DNA of 64,000 bases, taken from positions 1 to 64,000 of the forward strand of contig JAWLBX010000021.1 in NCBI GenBank assembly GCA_041687435.1, given 5' to 3'. This DNA comes from JACKII01 sp041687435 (GTDB taxonomy: Bacteria; Pseudomonadota; Alphaproteobacteria; Bin95). Position 1 is the stretch's first letter. Every line of letters starts with the position of its first letter. Shown one piece after another: positions 27,467-35,550 of the stretch. The translations under genes were made by a program, and so were the position numbers. Under the pieces are notes generated by a model. That model ran no database searches, was not told where the DNA came from, and worked only from the letters and a program-made list of their open reading frames with translations.

Positions 27467-27814
27467 TCAAGCCAGCGCGCTTGCCAGGAAGGCCAGGCCG
27501 GTGGCGGCCGCCAGTACGCCGCCCGCCGTCACCCAGCCCTTGCGGCTGTCGCGCCAGGGCAGGAATTCCAGCACCAGCACTCGCAATCCCGCCAGCAGAT
27601 GCACGGCCAGCAGGGTAACGAGGCCCCACTCGGCGATTTTGACCAAGGGCTGGTCACTCCAGGCCAGAAAAGAGTCCAGCCGCGCCTCGCCTTCAATGGC
27701 CAGGCCAAGCGCGAGAAAATGGAAGGGCAGGAACACGGCCAGCAACACGCCGGAAAGCCGATGGGCAAAGGCAGCATAACGGCCGCGGTGATATTGGGAG
27801 CGGGGCGGCAGCAT
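27467..27814 (-). CDS. Succinate dehydrogenase/fumarate reductase cytochrome b-type membrane subunit
   Basis: 115-aa inner-membrane subunit with three helices. The first helix carries the SdhC signature H-R-L-S-G-V-L-L, and the second reads E-W-G-L-V-T-L-L-A-V-H-L-L-A-G-L-R, with the His where SdhC binds haem b. These match the quinone/haem anchor of complex II. It lies 4 bp after the other anchor gene and 13 bp before the flavoprotein gene. Confidence 0.85.
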   Translation of the reverse strand: MLPPRSQYHRGRYAAFAHRLSGVLLAVFLPFHFLALGLAIEGEARLDSFLAWSDQPLVKIAEWGLVTLLAVHLLAGLRVLVLEFLPWRDSRKGWVTAGGVLAAATGLAFLASALA

Positions 27815-27818
27815 AGTC

Positions 27819-28154
27819 TTAGATCCCCGTCACGGCGGCGACCGCGCGCAGGCCCAGCGCCAGCAGCAGCACCCCGAAGGCTGCGAGTGCCAGATCGACG
27901 CCAAGTCCCTTCCAGCCCAGCCATTCGCGCAGCACATTGCGCAGGCCGATGGGGGCATGCACCGCAGCGGCAATGACGAACAGGCCGTAGAACAGAGTCC
28001 AGCCCAGACTACCCTGGGTGCGGCCCAGAATCTCCGCCGCGGTCAGGCCGCCATGGATCGCGTAGATGGCCAGTGCCAGATGCACCAGAACCAGCGGCGC
28101 CAATACCAGCGCGCTCGCCCGTTGGGCGAGGAACAGAATAGCCGGCAATGGCAT
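27819..28154 (-). CDS. Second membrane anchor subunit of the SDH/FRD complex
   Basis: 111-aa membrane protein with three helices: A-S-A-L-V-L-A-P-L-V-L-V-H-L-A-L-A-I-Y near the start, L-F-Y-G-L-F-V-I-A-A-A-V-H-A-P-I-G-L-R-N-V-L in the middle and a final Leu-rich helix. The H-x-x-x-G-L-R pattern repeats that of the partner subunit, so a di-haem anchor is possible. The ATG overlaps the iron-sulfur subunit stop (TGATG). Best called SdhD/FrdD-like by position. Confidence 0.8.
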   Translation of the reverse strand: MPLPAILFLAQRASALVLAPLVLVHLALAIYAIHGGLTAAEILGRTQGSLGWTLFYGLFVIAAAVHAPIGLRNVLREWLGWKGLGVDLALAAFGVLLLALGLRAVAAVTGI

Positions 28155-28882
28155 CAGACCTTGCCCCCCACCATCGCCAGCAGCGACAGACGCTTCAGCC
28201 CGGCAATGCCGCGGGACGGGTTCAGGCCCACTGGGCAATGTTCCACGCAACTGCCATGGCTGTGGCAGGAATGGCAGCCGCCGCCGGTCGTAGCCGCCTG
28301 CAGGACGCCGGCGCGGTCGGCCTCGCGGTCGTCGTTGACCAGGCTCCAGGCGCGGTTCAGAGCGGCGGGGCCCAGATAGTCCGGGTCGCTCGCCACCACA
28401 TCGCAAGCGGCATAGCAGACGCCGCAATTAATGCACTCAATGGCCGCATCCGCCGCCAGCCGCCGCGGCGAAGCTGGATCGATGGGCTCCGGCTCCTCGT
28501 GGCGGGTTTTGGAGCCTGTAGCGCGGCCCTGCGCCTTTTGCCATTTGTCGAAGAACGGCGTCATGTCGGTGGCAAGGTCGCGGATCACCGGCAGCGAGCG
28601 CAGCGGCGCAATTTCCAACTCGCCCTTGGCATCGGTCACGGCTTCCACATGCGTGCGGCAGGTCCAGCGCGGCCGGCCGTTTATGGTCATGCCGCAAGAC
28701 CCGCACATGCCGACGCGGCAGGCAAAACGGTAGGCAAGCGTCGGGTCCAGCTCGCGCTGCACGTAGGTGACCACGTCCAGCACGGTCTGGTGGTCGCGCC
28801 GCGGCACGGCGAAGGTCTCGAACCGGCCATCGGCGCCGCCGCGCCAGATGCGGACATTCAGGGTTGGTAATGAATCTGTCAT
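28154..28882 (-). CDS. Succinate dehydrogenase/fumarate reductase iron-sulfur subunit
   Basis: 242-aa electron-transfer subunit. The ferredoxin domain holds the [2Fe-2S] cysteines as C-R-V-G-M-C-G-S-C followed after 11 residues by C. The C-terminal domain has C-I-N-C-G-V-C-Y-A-A-C and C-H-S-H-G-S-C-V-E-H-C-P for the [4Fe-4S] and [3Fe-4S] clusters. An additional Cys precedes the last set (C-H-S-C-H-S-H). A 30-residue charged linker (about 120-150) between the domains is longer than in E. coli SdhB. First gene of the operon; ATG 28882 chosen over an upstream in-frame start. Confidence 0.92.
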   Translation of the reverse strand: MTDSLPTLNVRIWRGGADGRFETFAVPRRDHQTVLDVVTYVQRELDPTLAYRFACRVGMCGSCGMTINGRPRWTCRTHVEAVTDAKGELEIAPLRSLPVIRDLATDMTPFFDKWQKAQGRATGSKTRHEEPEPIDPASPRRLAADAAIECINCGVCYAACDVVASDPDYLGPAALNRAWSLVNDDREADRAGVLQAATTGGGCHSCHSHGSCVEHCPVGLNPSRGIAGLKRLSLLAMVGGKV

Positions 28883-28922
28883 CGTAGGCGCGAGTATCCG
28901 CAGCAACCCCACCCAGCGCAAC

Positions 28923-28954
28923 AAAAAGAGGGGACGCCGGACAGCATCCCCTCT
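28923..28954 (-). terminator. Rho-independent terminator of the solute-binding protein gene
   Basis: Minus-strand hairpin AGAGGGGA / TCCCCTCT (arms 28927-28934 and 28947-28954, 12-nt loop), directly followed by TTTTT. It sits 30 bp after the stop of the solute-binding protein gene and separates it from the SDH operon. Confidence 0.88.
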
Positions 28955-28983
28955 GGAAAACTCGGCCGCGAGGCTGCGGGCGG

Positions 28984-30552
28984 TTATTTCACGTTAACAT
29001 GATACAACATGAAAACGTTGTCGGCCCGTTGCACCAATTCGACATCATCCCGCTTGCCCCAGGCTAGGCTTTGCTGGTGCAGCGGAATATAGCCCCGGTC
29101 CTCATGCGTGATCCGATAGGCTTCCGCGATCATCGCATTGCGTTTGGGATCGTCGGTTTCCGACAGAATCATGTCGGTCAGTTCACCGACCCGCGGGTTG
29201 CAATATCCGCCCAGGTTGAACTTGCCGGCCCCGCCTTCGCCGCGGCAGCGGATGATGTTATAGAGCACATTCCAACTGTCAAAACTGCTCGGCGTCCAGC
29301 CCAGCATATAGAAGTCGGTGTCGTATTTCGGCCCCAATACCTTGGCGAAATAGATCGCTTTCGGCTGCGCCAGCAGGTTTACCTTGACGCCGATCCGCGC
29401 CAGCATGCCGACGATTGCCGTGCATATCTTCTCGTCATTCACATAGCGGTTGTTCGGGCAATCCATGGTGAGGGAGAACCCGTCCGGATATCCGGCCTCC
29501 GCCAGCAGCGCCTTGGCCTTTTCGGGATCATAGGCCAACCGTTCCAGCCAGGCGCTTTTATCCACAAGCTGCGGCGAGATCATCATGGCGGTGGGAGCGG
29601 CCAGGTTGCGCATGACCTTTTGCTTGATCGCCTCGATATCGATGGCGCGATAGAAAGCCTCCCGCACGCGGGCGTCGGCGAGCGGGTTCTTGCCCTTAAC
29701 ATCGGAAGACTTCAATTCCGGCTCGGACTGGTTCATGCCAAGAAAGATGGTCCGCAATTCCGGCCCGGTCAGGGCACTGGTGCCTTCGTTCCGTTCCACC
29801 CGGTTGATATCCTGCACCGGAATGGGGTAGGCCATGTCGATGGAACCGGACAGCAGGGCCGCCACCCGGGTTGGGTCGCTGGAGATCGGCTTGAACGTCG
29901 CCTTGGTCAGGTTGTGCCGCGGCGTATCCCACCAGCCCGAAAATGGCTCCATCACTGTTTCGACATCGGTTTCCCGCTTCGTCACGCGGAAGGGGCCGGT
30001 GCCGTTTGCGTTGAAGGCCGCGAAGTTATCCTTGCCCTCGGTCACGCTGGACGGTGACGTGGCGTCGTTTTCCGCCGCCCATTCCTGGTCCATGATGTAC
30101 CAGGTCGCCCATTCCGAATGCAGGATGGGATTGGGTTCGGGCGTGATGAAATCGACAGTGTAGTCGTCTACTTTCACCACCCGGGTGTCATCGGCGAGCC
30201 GCGTCTTCAGGTCGGACCCATCGGCGCGCACACGGCCCGCACTGAACACCACGTCGTCGGCCGTAAAATCGTTGCCATTGTGGAATTTCACACCCTGGCG
30301 CAGGTGAAAGCGCCACCGGGTCGGCTCCAGAATTTCCCAGCTTTTCGCCAGCGCCGGTTCGATCTCCAGATTGGGGCCGCGGCGAATCAATCCTTCATAG
30401 ATATTGCCGAGGAGGCTGAGGGTGAAGGTTTCGTTCAAAATGTAGGGATCCAGCGATTGCGCATCCCCCTGGAACGACCATGTCAGTTCCCTGGCCTGCG
30501 CCGTTGCGGCAAGACCAACAGCCAGCACGGCAGATAGCACTGTCCTCTTCAT
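28984..30552 (-). CDS. ABC-transporter solute-binding protein, family 5 (peptide/nickel type)
   Basis: 522-aa periplasmic binding protein. A cleavable signal peptide (ends A-Q-A-R) precedes L-T-W-S-F-Q-G-D-A-Q-S-L-D-P-Y. The family 5 signature is seen in E-P-A-L-A-K-S-W-E followed by W-R-F-H-L-R-Q-G-V-K-F-H-N-G and F-T-A-D-D-V-V-F-S. C-terminal D-R-G-Y-I-P-L-H-Q-Q is typical. Such proteins bind peptides, glutathione or opines; the ligand cannot be told. No permease or ATPase gene is in the window, so the partner transporter is encoded elsewhere. Confidence 0.9.
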   Translation of the reverse strand: MKRTVLSAVLAVGLAATAQARELTWSFQGDAQSLDPYILNETFTLSLLGNIYEGLIRRGPNLEIEPALAKSWEILEPTRWRFHLRQGVKFHNGNDFTADDVVFSAGRVRADGSDLKTRLADDTRVVKVDDYTVDFITPEPNPILHSEWATWYIMDQEWAAENDATSPSSVTEGKDNFAAFNANGTGPFRVTKRETDVETVMEPFSGWWDTPRHNLTKATFKPISSDPTRVAALLSGSIDMAYPIPVQDINRVERNEGTSALTGPELRTIFLGMNQSEPELKSSDVKGKNPLADARVREAFYRAIDIEAIKQKVMRNLAAPTAMMISPQLVDKSAWLERLAYDPEKAKALLAEAGYPDGFSLTMDCPNNRYVNDEKICTAIVGMLARIGVKVNLLAQPKAIYFAKVLGPKYDTDFYMLGWTPSSFDSWNVLYNIIRCRGEGGAGKFNLGGYCNPRVGELTDMILSETDDPKRNAMIAEAYRITHEDRGYIPLHQQSLAWGKRDDVELVQRADNVFMLYHVNVK

Positions 30553-30660
30553 TTGTTATACCCTTCCCGTTTTTTGCTATTGCGGGTGACAGCGGCGCCC
30601 CAGCCTTTGGGTAAACTATACAAGAGGATGTTATTAAACACATCTTAATTTCCGCCATAT

Positions 30661-30693
30661 GGGCGAAGCCCTTTCAGCCAAAGAGCTTCGCCC
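30661..30693 (-). terminator. Hairpin after the enoyl-CoA hydratase gene
   Basis: Perfect 9-bp inverted repeat GGGCGAAGC (30661-30669) / GCTTCGCCC (30685-30693), 15-nt loop, 11 bp after the enoyl-CoA hydratase stop. No T-run follows, so termination may need Rho. Confidence 0.6.
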
Positions 30694-30703
30694 GGCGGCA
30701 GGA

Positions 30704-31504
30704 TCAGGTGCCGGTGAACGTCGGCTCCCGCTTGTCGCGCATGGCGTCGATGGCCTCGACATGGTCCTGGCTGGTGCGGGCCACGATCATGTGACTGGAG
30801 ACCTGATCGAAATGGGTAGGCAGGTCCATATTCTGGCCCTGGTAGACCAGCCGCTTGATATAGCGCACGGAAATCGGCGCGTTCGCGGCGATCTGCTTGG
30901 CGATCTTCATCACCTCATCCATGAACACATCGTCCGGGAACACGTCCAGGACCAGGCCGATTTCCTTGGCTTCCTCCGCTTTGACGAAGCGGGCGGTCCA
31001 CAGCATTTCCAGCGCGCGCTGCACGCCGACAATGCGGGGCAGGAACCACGCCGCGCCATTGCCCGGCACCAAGCCTACACGGGTATAGGTTTCGGCAAAG
31101 CGGGCGGACGCCGCGGCATAGCGGATATCGCAGTGCAGCGCCATGTCGAGTCCGGCCCCGGCGGCAACGCCGTTGAGCGCGCCGATTACCGGCTTGTCGA
31201 TGGTTTGCAGGGTCAGTGCGATGGGGTGGATGTTCTGTTGCAGGTTCTCCTTGGCCTGGCGTGGGCTGGTGGTATCGCTTCGGCCCATGCCGCCCGTGTC
31301 ACCGCCGGAACAGAAGCCGCGGCCGGCGCCGGTCACGACGATGACGCGGATATCGTCCCGGTCGCGGCATTCCTCCAGCCGGGCCGCCCAGGCATGCAGC
31401 ATCTCGTTGTTGAAGGCGTTCAGCTTTTCCGGATAGTTCAGCGTGATGGTGGCGACCATGTCCTCCACATTGAACAACAGGCGGTCGGTATCGGTGACGC
31501 TCAT
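30704..31504 (-). CDS. Enoyl-CoA hydratase/isomerase family protein
   Basis: 266-aa crotonase-fold protein that should act on an acyl-CoA ester. The N-terminal half has L-N-Y-P-E-K-L-N-A-F-N-N-E-M, the oxyanion-hole pair G-R-G-F-C-S-G-G-D, then K-P-V-I-G-A-L-N-G-V-A-A-G-A-G, and R-F-A-E-T-Y-T-R-V-G-L-V-P-G at the active-site Glu region. Hydratase, isomerase and hydrolase members cannot be told apart by eye. ATG 31504 has AAAGGAAA upstream. It follows an SDR gene by 43 bp on the same strand, a likely operon for fatty or aromatic acid breakdown. Confidence 0.88.
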   Translation of the reverse strand: MSVTDTDRLLFNVEDMVATITLNYPEKLNAFNNEMLHAWAARLEECRDRDDIRVIVVTGAGRGFCSGGDTGGMGRSDTTSPRQAKENLQQNIHPIALTLQTIDKPVIGALNGVAAGAGLDMALHCDIRYAAASARFAETYTRVGLVPGNGAAWFLPRIVGVQRALEMLWTARFVKAEEAKEIGLVLDVFPDDVFMDEVMKIAKQIAANAPISVRYIKRLVYQGQNMDLPTHFDQVSSHMIVARTSQDHVEAIDAMRDKREPTFTGT

Positions 31505-31547
31505 AAGCGGCGTTTCCTTTGGATCTGGTACAAGGGTTGGGTCAGCG

Positions 31548-32348
31548 TCAGCCATAGCTGCGCGCTGGCCCGACGATAGTGCATCCGCCATCGACGACCA
31601 AGGTCTGTCCGGTGATGTACTTGGCGCGCTCCGACAGCAGGAAGGCGACGGCGTTGCCGATATCCCAGCCCTCCCCCTCGCGTTTCAATGGCGAGGCGTT
31701 GCGGCGCCCGGCCCGGGCTTCCTCGCTCATGCCGTTGCCGAACACCATCGGCGTATAGACCGGGCCAGGCGCCACGCAGTTGACACGGATGCCCTGGGGT
31801 GCGTGATCCACCGCCATGGCGCGGGACAGCGCGATCACCGCGCCCTTGCTGGTGGAATAGGCCGTCAGCCCGCGCGGGCGGAGCGCACTAATGGAGGAGA
31901 TGTTGACGATGGCGCCGCCGCCCGTCTCCGCCATGGCCGGAATGGCGTATTTGGAGGTCAGCATCATCGCCTTGACGTTAACCTCCATCACCCGGTCCCA
32001 GTCCTCCTCCGTCTCGTCCACCACATTGCGGCGGGAGGAAATACCGACATTGTTGTCCAGACAATCGACCCGCCCCCAGAGCCGCAGCGCCTTTTGCACC
32101 ATGTCATCGCATTCGGATGCCTTGGTCACGTCGGCGCCGTGCGACTCCGCCGTGCCGCCGTTCTCGCGGATCATTTCAGCCGTGCGCCCGGCCAGCGCCT
32201 CGTCCCGGTCGACCACCATAACCTTGGCGCCCTCTGCGGCCAGCAGCAGGCAGGCGGCGCGGCCGTTGCCGATACCGTCGCCGCGCGCACCGCCGCCGAC
32301 AACAATGGCGACCTTGTCCTTCAGGCCGGATTCGGAGGGGACATGCAT
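31548..32348 (-). CDS. SDR-family oxidoreductase (3-oxoacyl reductase-like)
   Basis: 266-aa short-chain dehydrogenase. The cofactor loop V-V-G-G-G-A-R-G-D-G-I-G-N-G is longer than usual, as in the G-x-x-x-x-G-I-G variant of some FabG-like proteins. D-N-N-V-G-I replaces N-N-A-G, the catalytic set is I-S-S-I-S and Y-S-T-S-K, and the end is V-V-D-G-G. ATG 32348 has AAAGGAAA at a good distance. First gene of a two-gene operon with the enoyl-CoA hydratase. Confidence 0.87.
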   Translation of the reverse strand: MHVPSESGLKDKVAIVVGGGARGDGIGNGRAACLLLAAEGAKVMVVDRDEALAGRTAEMIRENGGTAESHGADVTKASECDDMVQKALRLWGRVDCLDNNVGISSRRNVVDETEEDWDRVMEVNVKAMMLTSKYAIPAMAETGGGAIVNISSISALRPRGLTAYSTSKGAVIALSRAMAVDHAPQGIRVNCVAPGPVYTPMVFGNGMSEEARAGRRNASPLKREGEGWDIGNAVAFLLSERAKYITGQTLVVDGGCTIVGPARSYG

Positions 32349-32479
32349 GGGTGTTTCCTTTCCCAGAGTGTGCTTCTGCCGAAAGACTGCCAAGGTTTTG
32401 GCAACACCGCCATGGTTGTCCCTCGTTTCGCCACGCCTAAGTCTTACGCCTATTCATGTCGCCAAAAGGAAATCATCCG

Positions 32480-33028
32480 ATGCTGGAAGATATTGCCAAC
32501 GTGTTCATTGCCGAACTGAACCGCACGGTGACCCCGCTGTCGGAGATCGGACTGCGTTTGGCGCTGGCGGCCGTTCTGGCCGGCGTGTTGGGGTTCGAAC
32601 GGGAAATGGCGGGCCGGTCAGCGGGCCTGCGCACGCACATGCTGGTCAGCCTGGCGGCCGCCACGTTCACGATTGGCGCGCTGGAATTGCTGCACTGGAC
32701 CGACTCTTTGCAGGAAAGCCCGGCAACGGTGGACCCCGCGCGCGCCCTTGAAGCGATCACGGCAGGCGTCGCCTTCCTTGCCGCCGGAGCCATCATCCGG
32801 TCTGGCCAAAACACCCAGGGACTTACCACGGGGGCCGGCATGTGGCTGGCCGGCTCGATCGGGCTGGTTTCCGGCATCGGGCTTTATGCGTTTGCTGTCA
32901 TCGCAACCGTGATCGGCCTGATCATTCTCTCCACTGTGCGTTACATGGAGCAAATGGCGAAAATCAAGCCGGAGCCGAAGGCAGAACAAACCCAGCCGCG
33001 AGAAACGGCGGACGATAGCAGCCCCTAG
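32480..33028 (+). CDS. MgtC/SapB-family membrane protein
   Basis: 182-aa inner-membrane protein with four hydrophobic segments. The MgtC/SapB signature is clear: G-V-L-G-F-E-R-E-M-A-G-R-S-A-G-L-R-T-H-M-L-V in the first cytoplasmic loop, then G-V-A-F-L-A-A-G-A-I-I-R and G-L-T-T-G-A-G-M-W-L-A-G-S-I-G. It lacks the extra C-terminal ACT-like domain of virulence-type MgtC and ends in a short acidic/Lys tail. Role in Mg2+ stress or membrane potential is inferred from the family only. Stands alone. Confidence 0.88.
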   Translation: MLEDIANVFIAELNRTVTPLSEIGLRLALAAVLAGVLGFEREMAGRSAGLRTHMLVSLAAATFTIGALELLHWTDSLQESPATVDPARALEAITAGVAFLAAGAIIRSGQNTQGLTTGAGMWLAGSIGLVSGIGLYAFAVIATVIGLIILSTVRYMEQMAKIKPEPKAEQTQPRETADDSSP

Positions 33029-33094
33029 CACCATTCCCTTGGCTGCGGCATAATCCGGGGCACGCTTGCAAACCGCCCCTGAGGAACCGCCGCC

Positions 33095-34294
33095 ATGGAC
33101 GCCCGCTTTTCTCCCGAAGACCTCGCCTTCCGCGATGAAGTCCGCGCCTTCATCCGCGAAAACCTACCGGAGGATCTCGCGGCCAAGGTGCGCCAGGGCC
33201 TGGAACTGACCAAGGACGACTATCGCCGCTGGATGATGATCCTGGGCAAACAGGGCTGGCTCTGTACCAACTGGCCGGAAAGCGCCGGCGGTCCCGGCTG
33301 GAGCGTGGCGCAGAAATACATGTTCGAGGAGGAGGTGGCGGTTTCCGCCTGTCCGGAAGTGGTGCCGTTCGGCAGCCGCATGGTTGGCCCTGTGCTGCTG
33401 CGCTATGGCACGGCGGAGCAGAAGGCGCAGCACCTGGCCGGTATTCTCTCCGGCGAGGTGATCTGGTGCCAGGGCTATTCCGAGCCGGGTGCGGGGTCTG
33501 ACTTGGCCTCGCTTTCGACCAGCGCGGTGAAGGATGGCGACGATTACATCGTCAACGGCTCGAAGATCTGGACAACGCAGGCGCACATCGCCGACTGGAT
33601 GTTCGCGCTGGTCCGCACCTCGAAGGGGGAAAAGAAGCAGGAAGGCATCACCTGCCTGCTGATCCCGATGGATTCGCCTGGCATGGAAGTCCGTCCGCTG
33701 ATCAAGCTGGACGGCCGCCACAAGTTCAACCAGGAATTCTTCCAGGACATGCGCGTGCCGCAGGCCAACCGCGTCGGCGAGGAGGGCCAGGGCTGGGCCA
33801 TCGCCAAATACTTGCTGGGGCACGAACGCTCCAACGGCGCTGGCGTGGCAGGCGCACGCATGATGCTGGACCTGTTGAAGAAAATCGCGCTGGACCAGCA
33901 GGCCGACGGTGTCGCGCTGGCTGACGATCCGGCGTTCCGGGCCAGGATCGCCGACCTTGAAATGCAGTTGACCACGCTGCAATTCACGTCGCTGCGTGCG
34001 CTCGCCAGCGCTTCCGCCGACAGGGAGATCAAGCCGGAAGCGGCGGCGGGCCTCAAGCTCGGCATGGCGGAAATCCGCAAGGCGATCAGCGAGGCTTGCA
34101 TGGAGGCCGGCGGTTATTCCGCCATGCCCTACAACCAGAACGCCATTCGCTTCGGCTGGAACGAGGAACCGGTCGGGCCGGACTATCTGTTCAAGATGGC
34201 GCCCGACTATTTCGAATACCGCGCCCGCTCCATCGCCGGCGGTTCGAACGAAGTGCAGAAGAACGTGATCGCGAAGCGGGTGCTGGGGCTGTAA
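33095..34294 (+). CDS. Acyl-CoA dehydrogenase family protein
   Basis: 399-aa FAD flavoprotein. Signatures: W-C-Q-G-Y-S-E-P-G-A-G-S-D-L-A-S-L (FAD region near residue 130), G-S-K-I-W-T-T-Q-A-H-I-A-D-W and the C-terminal I-A-G-G-S-N-E-V-Q-K-N-V-I-A-K-R. Length and motifs match medium-length acyl-CoA dehydrogenases; the Gln in N-E-V-Q is the usual group. Substrate chain length or type is unknown. It stands alone, converging with the isopropylmalate dehydrogenase-like gene. Confidence 0.92.
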   Translation: MDARFSPEDLAFRDEVRAFIRENLPEDLAAKVRQGLELTKDDYRRWMMILGKQGWLCTNWPESAGGPGWSVAQKYMFEEEVAVSACPEVVPFGSRMVGPVLLRYGTAEQKAQHLAGILSGEVIWCQGYSEPGAGSDLASLSTSAVKDGDDYIVNGSKIWTTQAHIADWMFALVRTSKGEKKQEGITCLLIPMDSPGMEVRPLIKLDGRHKFNQEFFQDMRVPQANRVGEEGQGWAIAKYLLGHERSNGAGVAGARMMLDLLKKIALDQQADGVALADDPAFRARIADLEMQLTTLQFTSLRALASASADREIKPEAAAGLKLGMAEIRKAISEACMEAGGYSAMPYNQNAIRFGWNEEPVGPDYLFKMAPDYFEYRARSIAGGSNEVQKNVIAKRVLGL

Positions 34295-34311
34295 GCACCC
34301 GCTACAACCCA

Positions 34312-34351
34312 CCTGCTCTCCCGGGTCGCCTGCGGCGCCCGGGAGAGCAGG
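34312..34351. terminator. Bidirectional-type hairpin between convergent genes
   Basis: Perfect 14-bp inverted repeat CCTGCTCTCCCGGG (34312-34325) / CCCGGGAGAGCAGG (34338-34351) with a 12-nt loop between two convergent genes. No T-run on either side, but the position fits a shared transcription stop. Confidence 0.75.
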
Positions 34352-34368
34352 GGATGGCGAGTGCTTCC

Positions 34369-35424
34369 CTACTCCTTCAGCTTCACCGCCAGCGCGTCGC
34401 CAAACGCCTCGGTCCCGAGCGGGCCGCCAAGATCGGACGTGCACGCTTCCGGCGTTTGCAGCAGCGAATTGAGCCCATTGTCCAACGCTTCCGCCGCGGC
34501 AGCCATAGCATTGTTCGAGTCCTGCTCCGCCCGCCACGCCAGCAGCATCGCGGCGGAGCGCATCAGTGCCACCGGGTTGGCGATCCCCTTGCCCTCGATA
34601 TCCGGCGCGGAGCCATGGCTCGCCTGGGCAATGGCGATGCCATCGCCCCGGTTGAGCGAACCCGCCAGCCCCAGCCCGCCGGAAAATTCCGCCGCCAGGT
34701 TGGAGAGGATGTCGCCATACATGTTGGTGGACAGCACCACGTCGAACCGGTCCGGCGTGCGCACCAGATGGCTGGTCATGGCATCGATGTGCTCATCGTC
34801 CCACTTCACGTCCGGAAAATCCTTCGCCACTTCCGCGACGCATTCCAGGAACAGGCCGTCGGTCATTTTCAGCACATTGCCCTTGTGCACCGCGGTCACA
34901 TATTTGCGCCGCTGGCTGGCCAGTTCGAAGGCGGCGCGGGCGATGCGCATGGAGCCCTCGCGCGTGATCTTACGCATGGAAAGGGCCACGTCCGCGGTCG
35001 GCATGAACTCGCCGCCGCCCTGAAACATGTTGCGGTCTGCATAGAAACCCTCGGTGTTCTCCCGCACCACCACCAGGTCCATGTCCGGCGCGAAGGCTCC
35101 CGGAATCCCTTTGGATGGGCGGATGTTCGCATAAAGTTGCAGGCCGGCGCGGAGGAATTTCGACGGCCCCATGCCGCCCTCGGCCTCCGGCGGATAGACC
35201 GCCGTATCGGTCGGCCCCATGACGACACCATCGGCCGCGCGGCAGCGCTCCAGCACATCGGGCGGCAGGGTGTTGCCGATGGCCTTGAGCGAAACGAGGC
35301 CGATCGGCACCTCTTCGAATTCCAGGCCAAGCCCAAAACGCGCGTCCAGCGCCTCCATCGCGCCCCGCGTGGCTGCCATGATTTCCGGGCCGATGCCATC
35401 GCCATCCATCAGAAGAATGCGCAT
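34369..35424 (-). CDS. Isocitrate/isopropylmalate dehydrogenase family protein
   Basis: 351-aa beta-decarboxylating dehydrogenase, distinct from the tartrate-type gene at 6798-7868. Signatures: I-L-L-M-D-G-D-G-I-G-P-E-I, V-V-R-E-N-T-E-G-F-Y-A, V-H-K-G-N-V-L-K, N-M-Y-G-D-I-L-S-N-L and H-G-S-A-P-D-I-E-G-K-G-I-A-N-P. NAD use is likely. The exact substrate (isopropylmalate, isocitrate, homoisocitrate or other) is not clear. A pair of in-frame ATGs exists; the second (35424) has AAGGA at the better distance. Confidence 0.87.
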   Translation of the reverse strand: MRILLMDGDGIGPEIMAATRGAMEALDARFGLGLEFEEVPIGLVSLKAIGNTLPPDVLERCRAADGVVMGPTDTAVYPPEAEGGMGPSKFLRAGLQLYANIRPSKGIPGAFAPDMDLVVVRENTEGFYADRNMFQGGGEFMPTADVALSMRKITREGSMRIARAAFELASQRRKYVTAVHKGNVLKMTDGLFLECVAEVAKDFPDVKWDDEHIDAMTSHLVRTPDRFDVVLSTNMYGDILSNLAAEFSGGLGLAGSLNRGDGIAIAQASHGSAPDIEGKGIANPVALMRSAAMLLAWRAEQDSNNAMAAAAEALDNGLNSLLQTPEACTSDLGGPLGTEAFGDALAVKLKE

Positions 35425-35550
35425 AAACATATCCTTATATTATCGGGCCGAGTGTACAGCAGGGCACTCGCCAAGCCTGTCATTCTTACCTACAGTGCGC
35501 CGATCGCACTGAAAAGACCGGGTGCACCTTATCGCGGGAGATATCAAACA

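Noticed and set aside
34096..35550. Long open frame running into metY from the acyl-CoA dehydrogenase gene
   Set aside because: It lies antisense to the isopropylmalate dehydrogenase-like gene, has the His/Arg/Gln-rich composition of a GC-rich reverse frame, and metY has a clear own start at 35551 with GGGAG.
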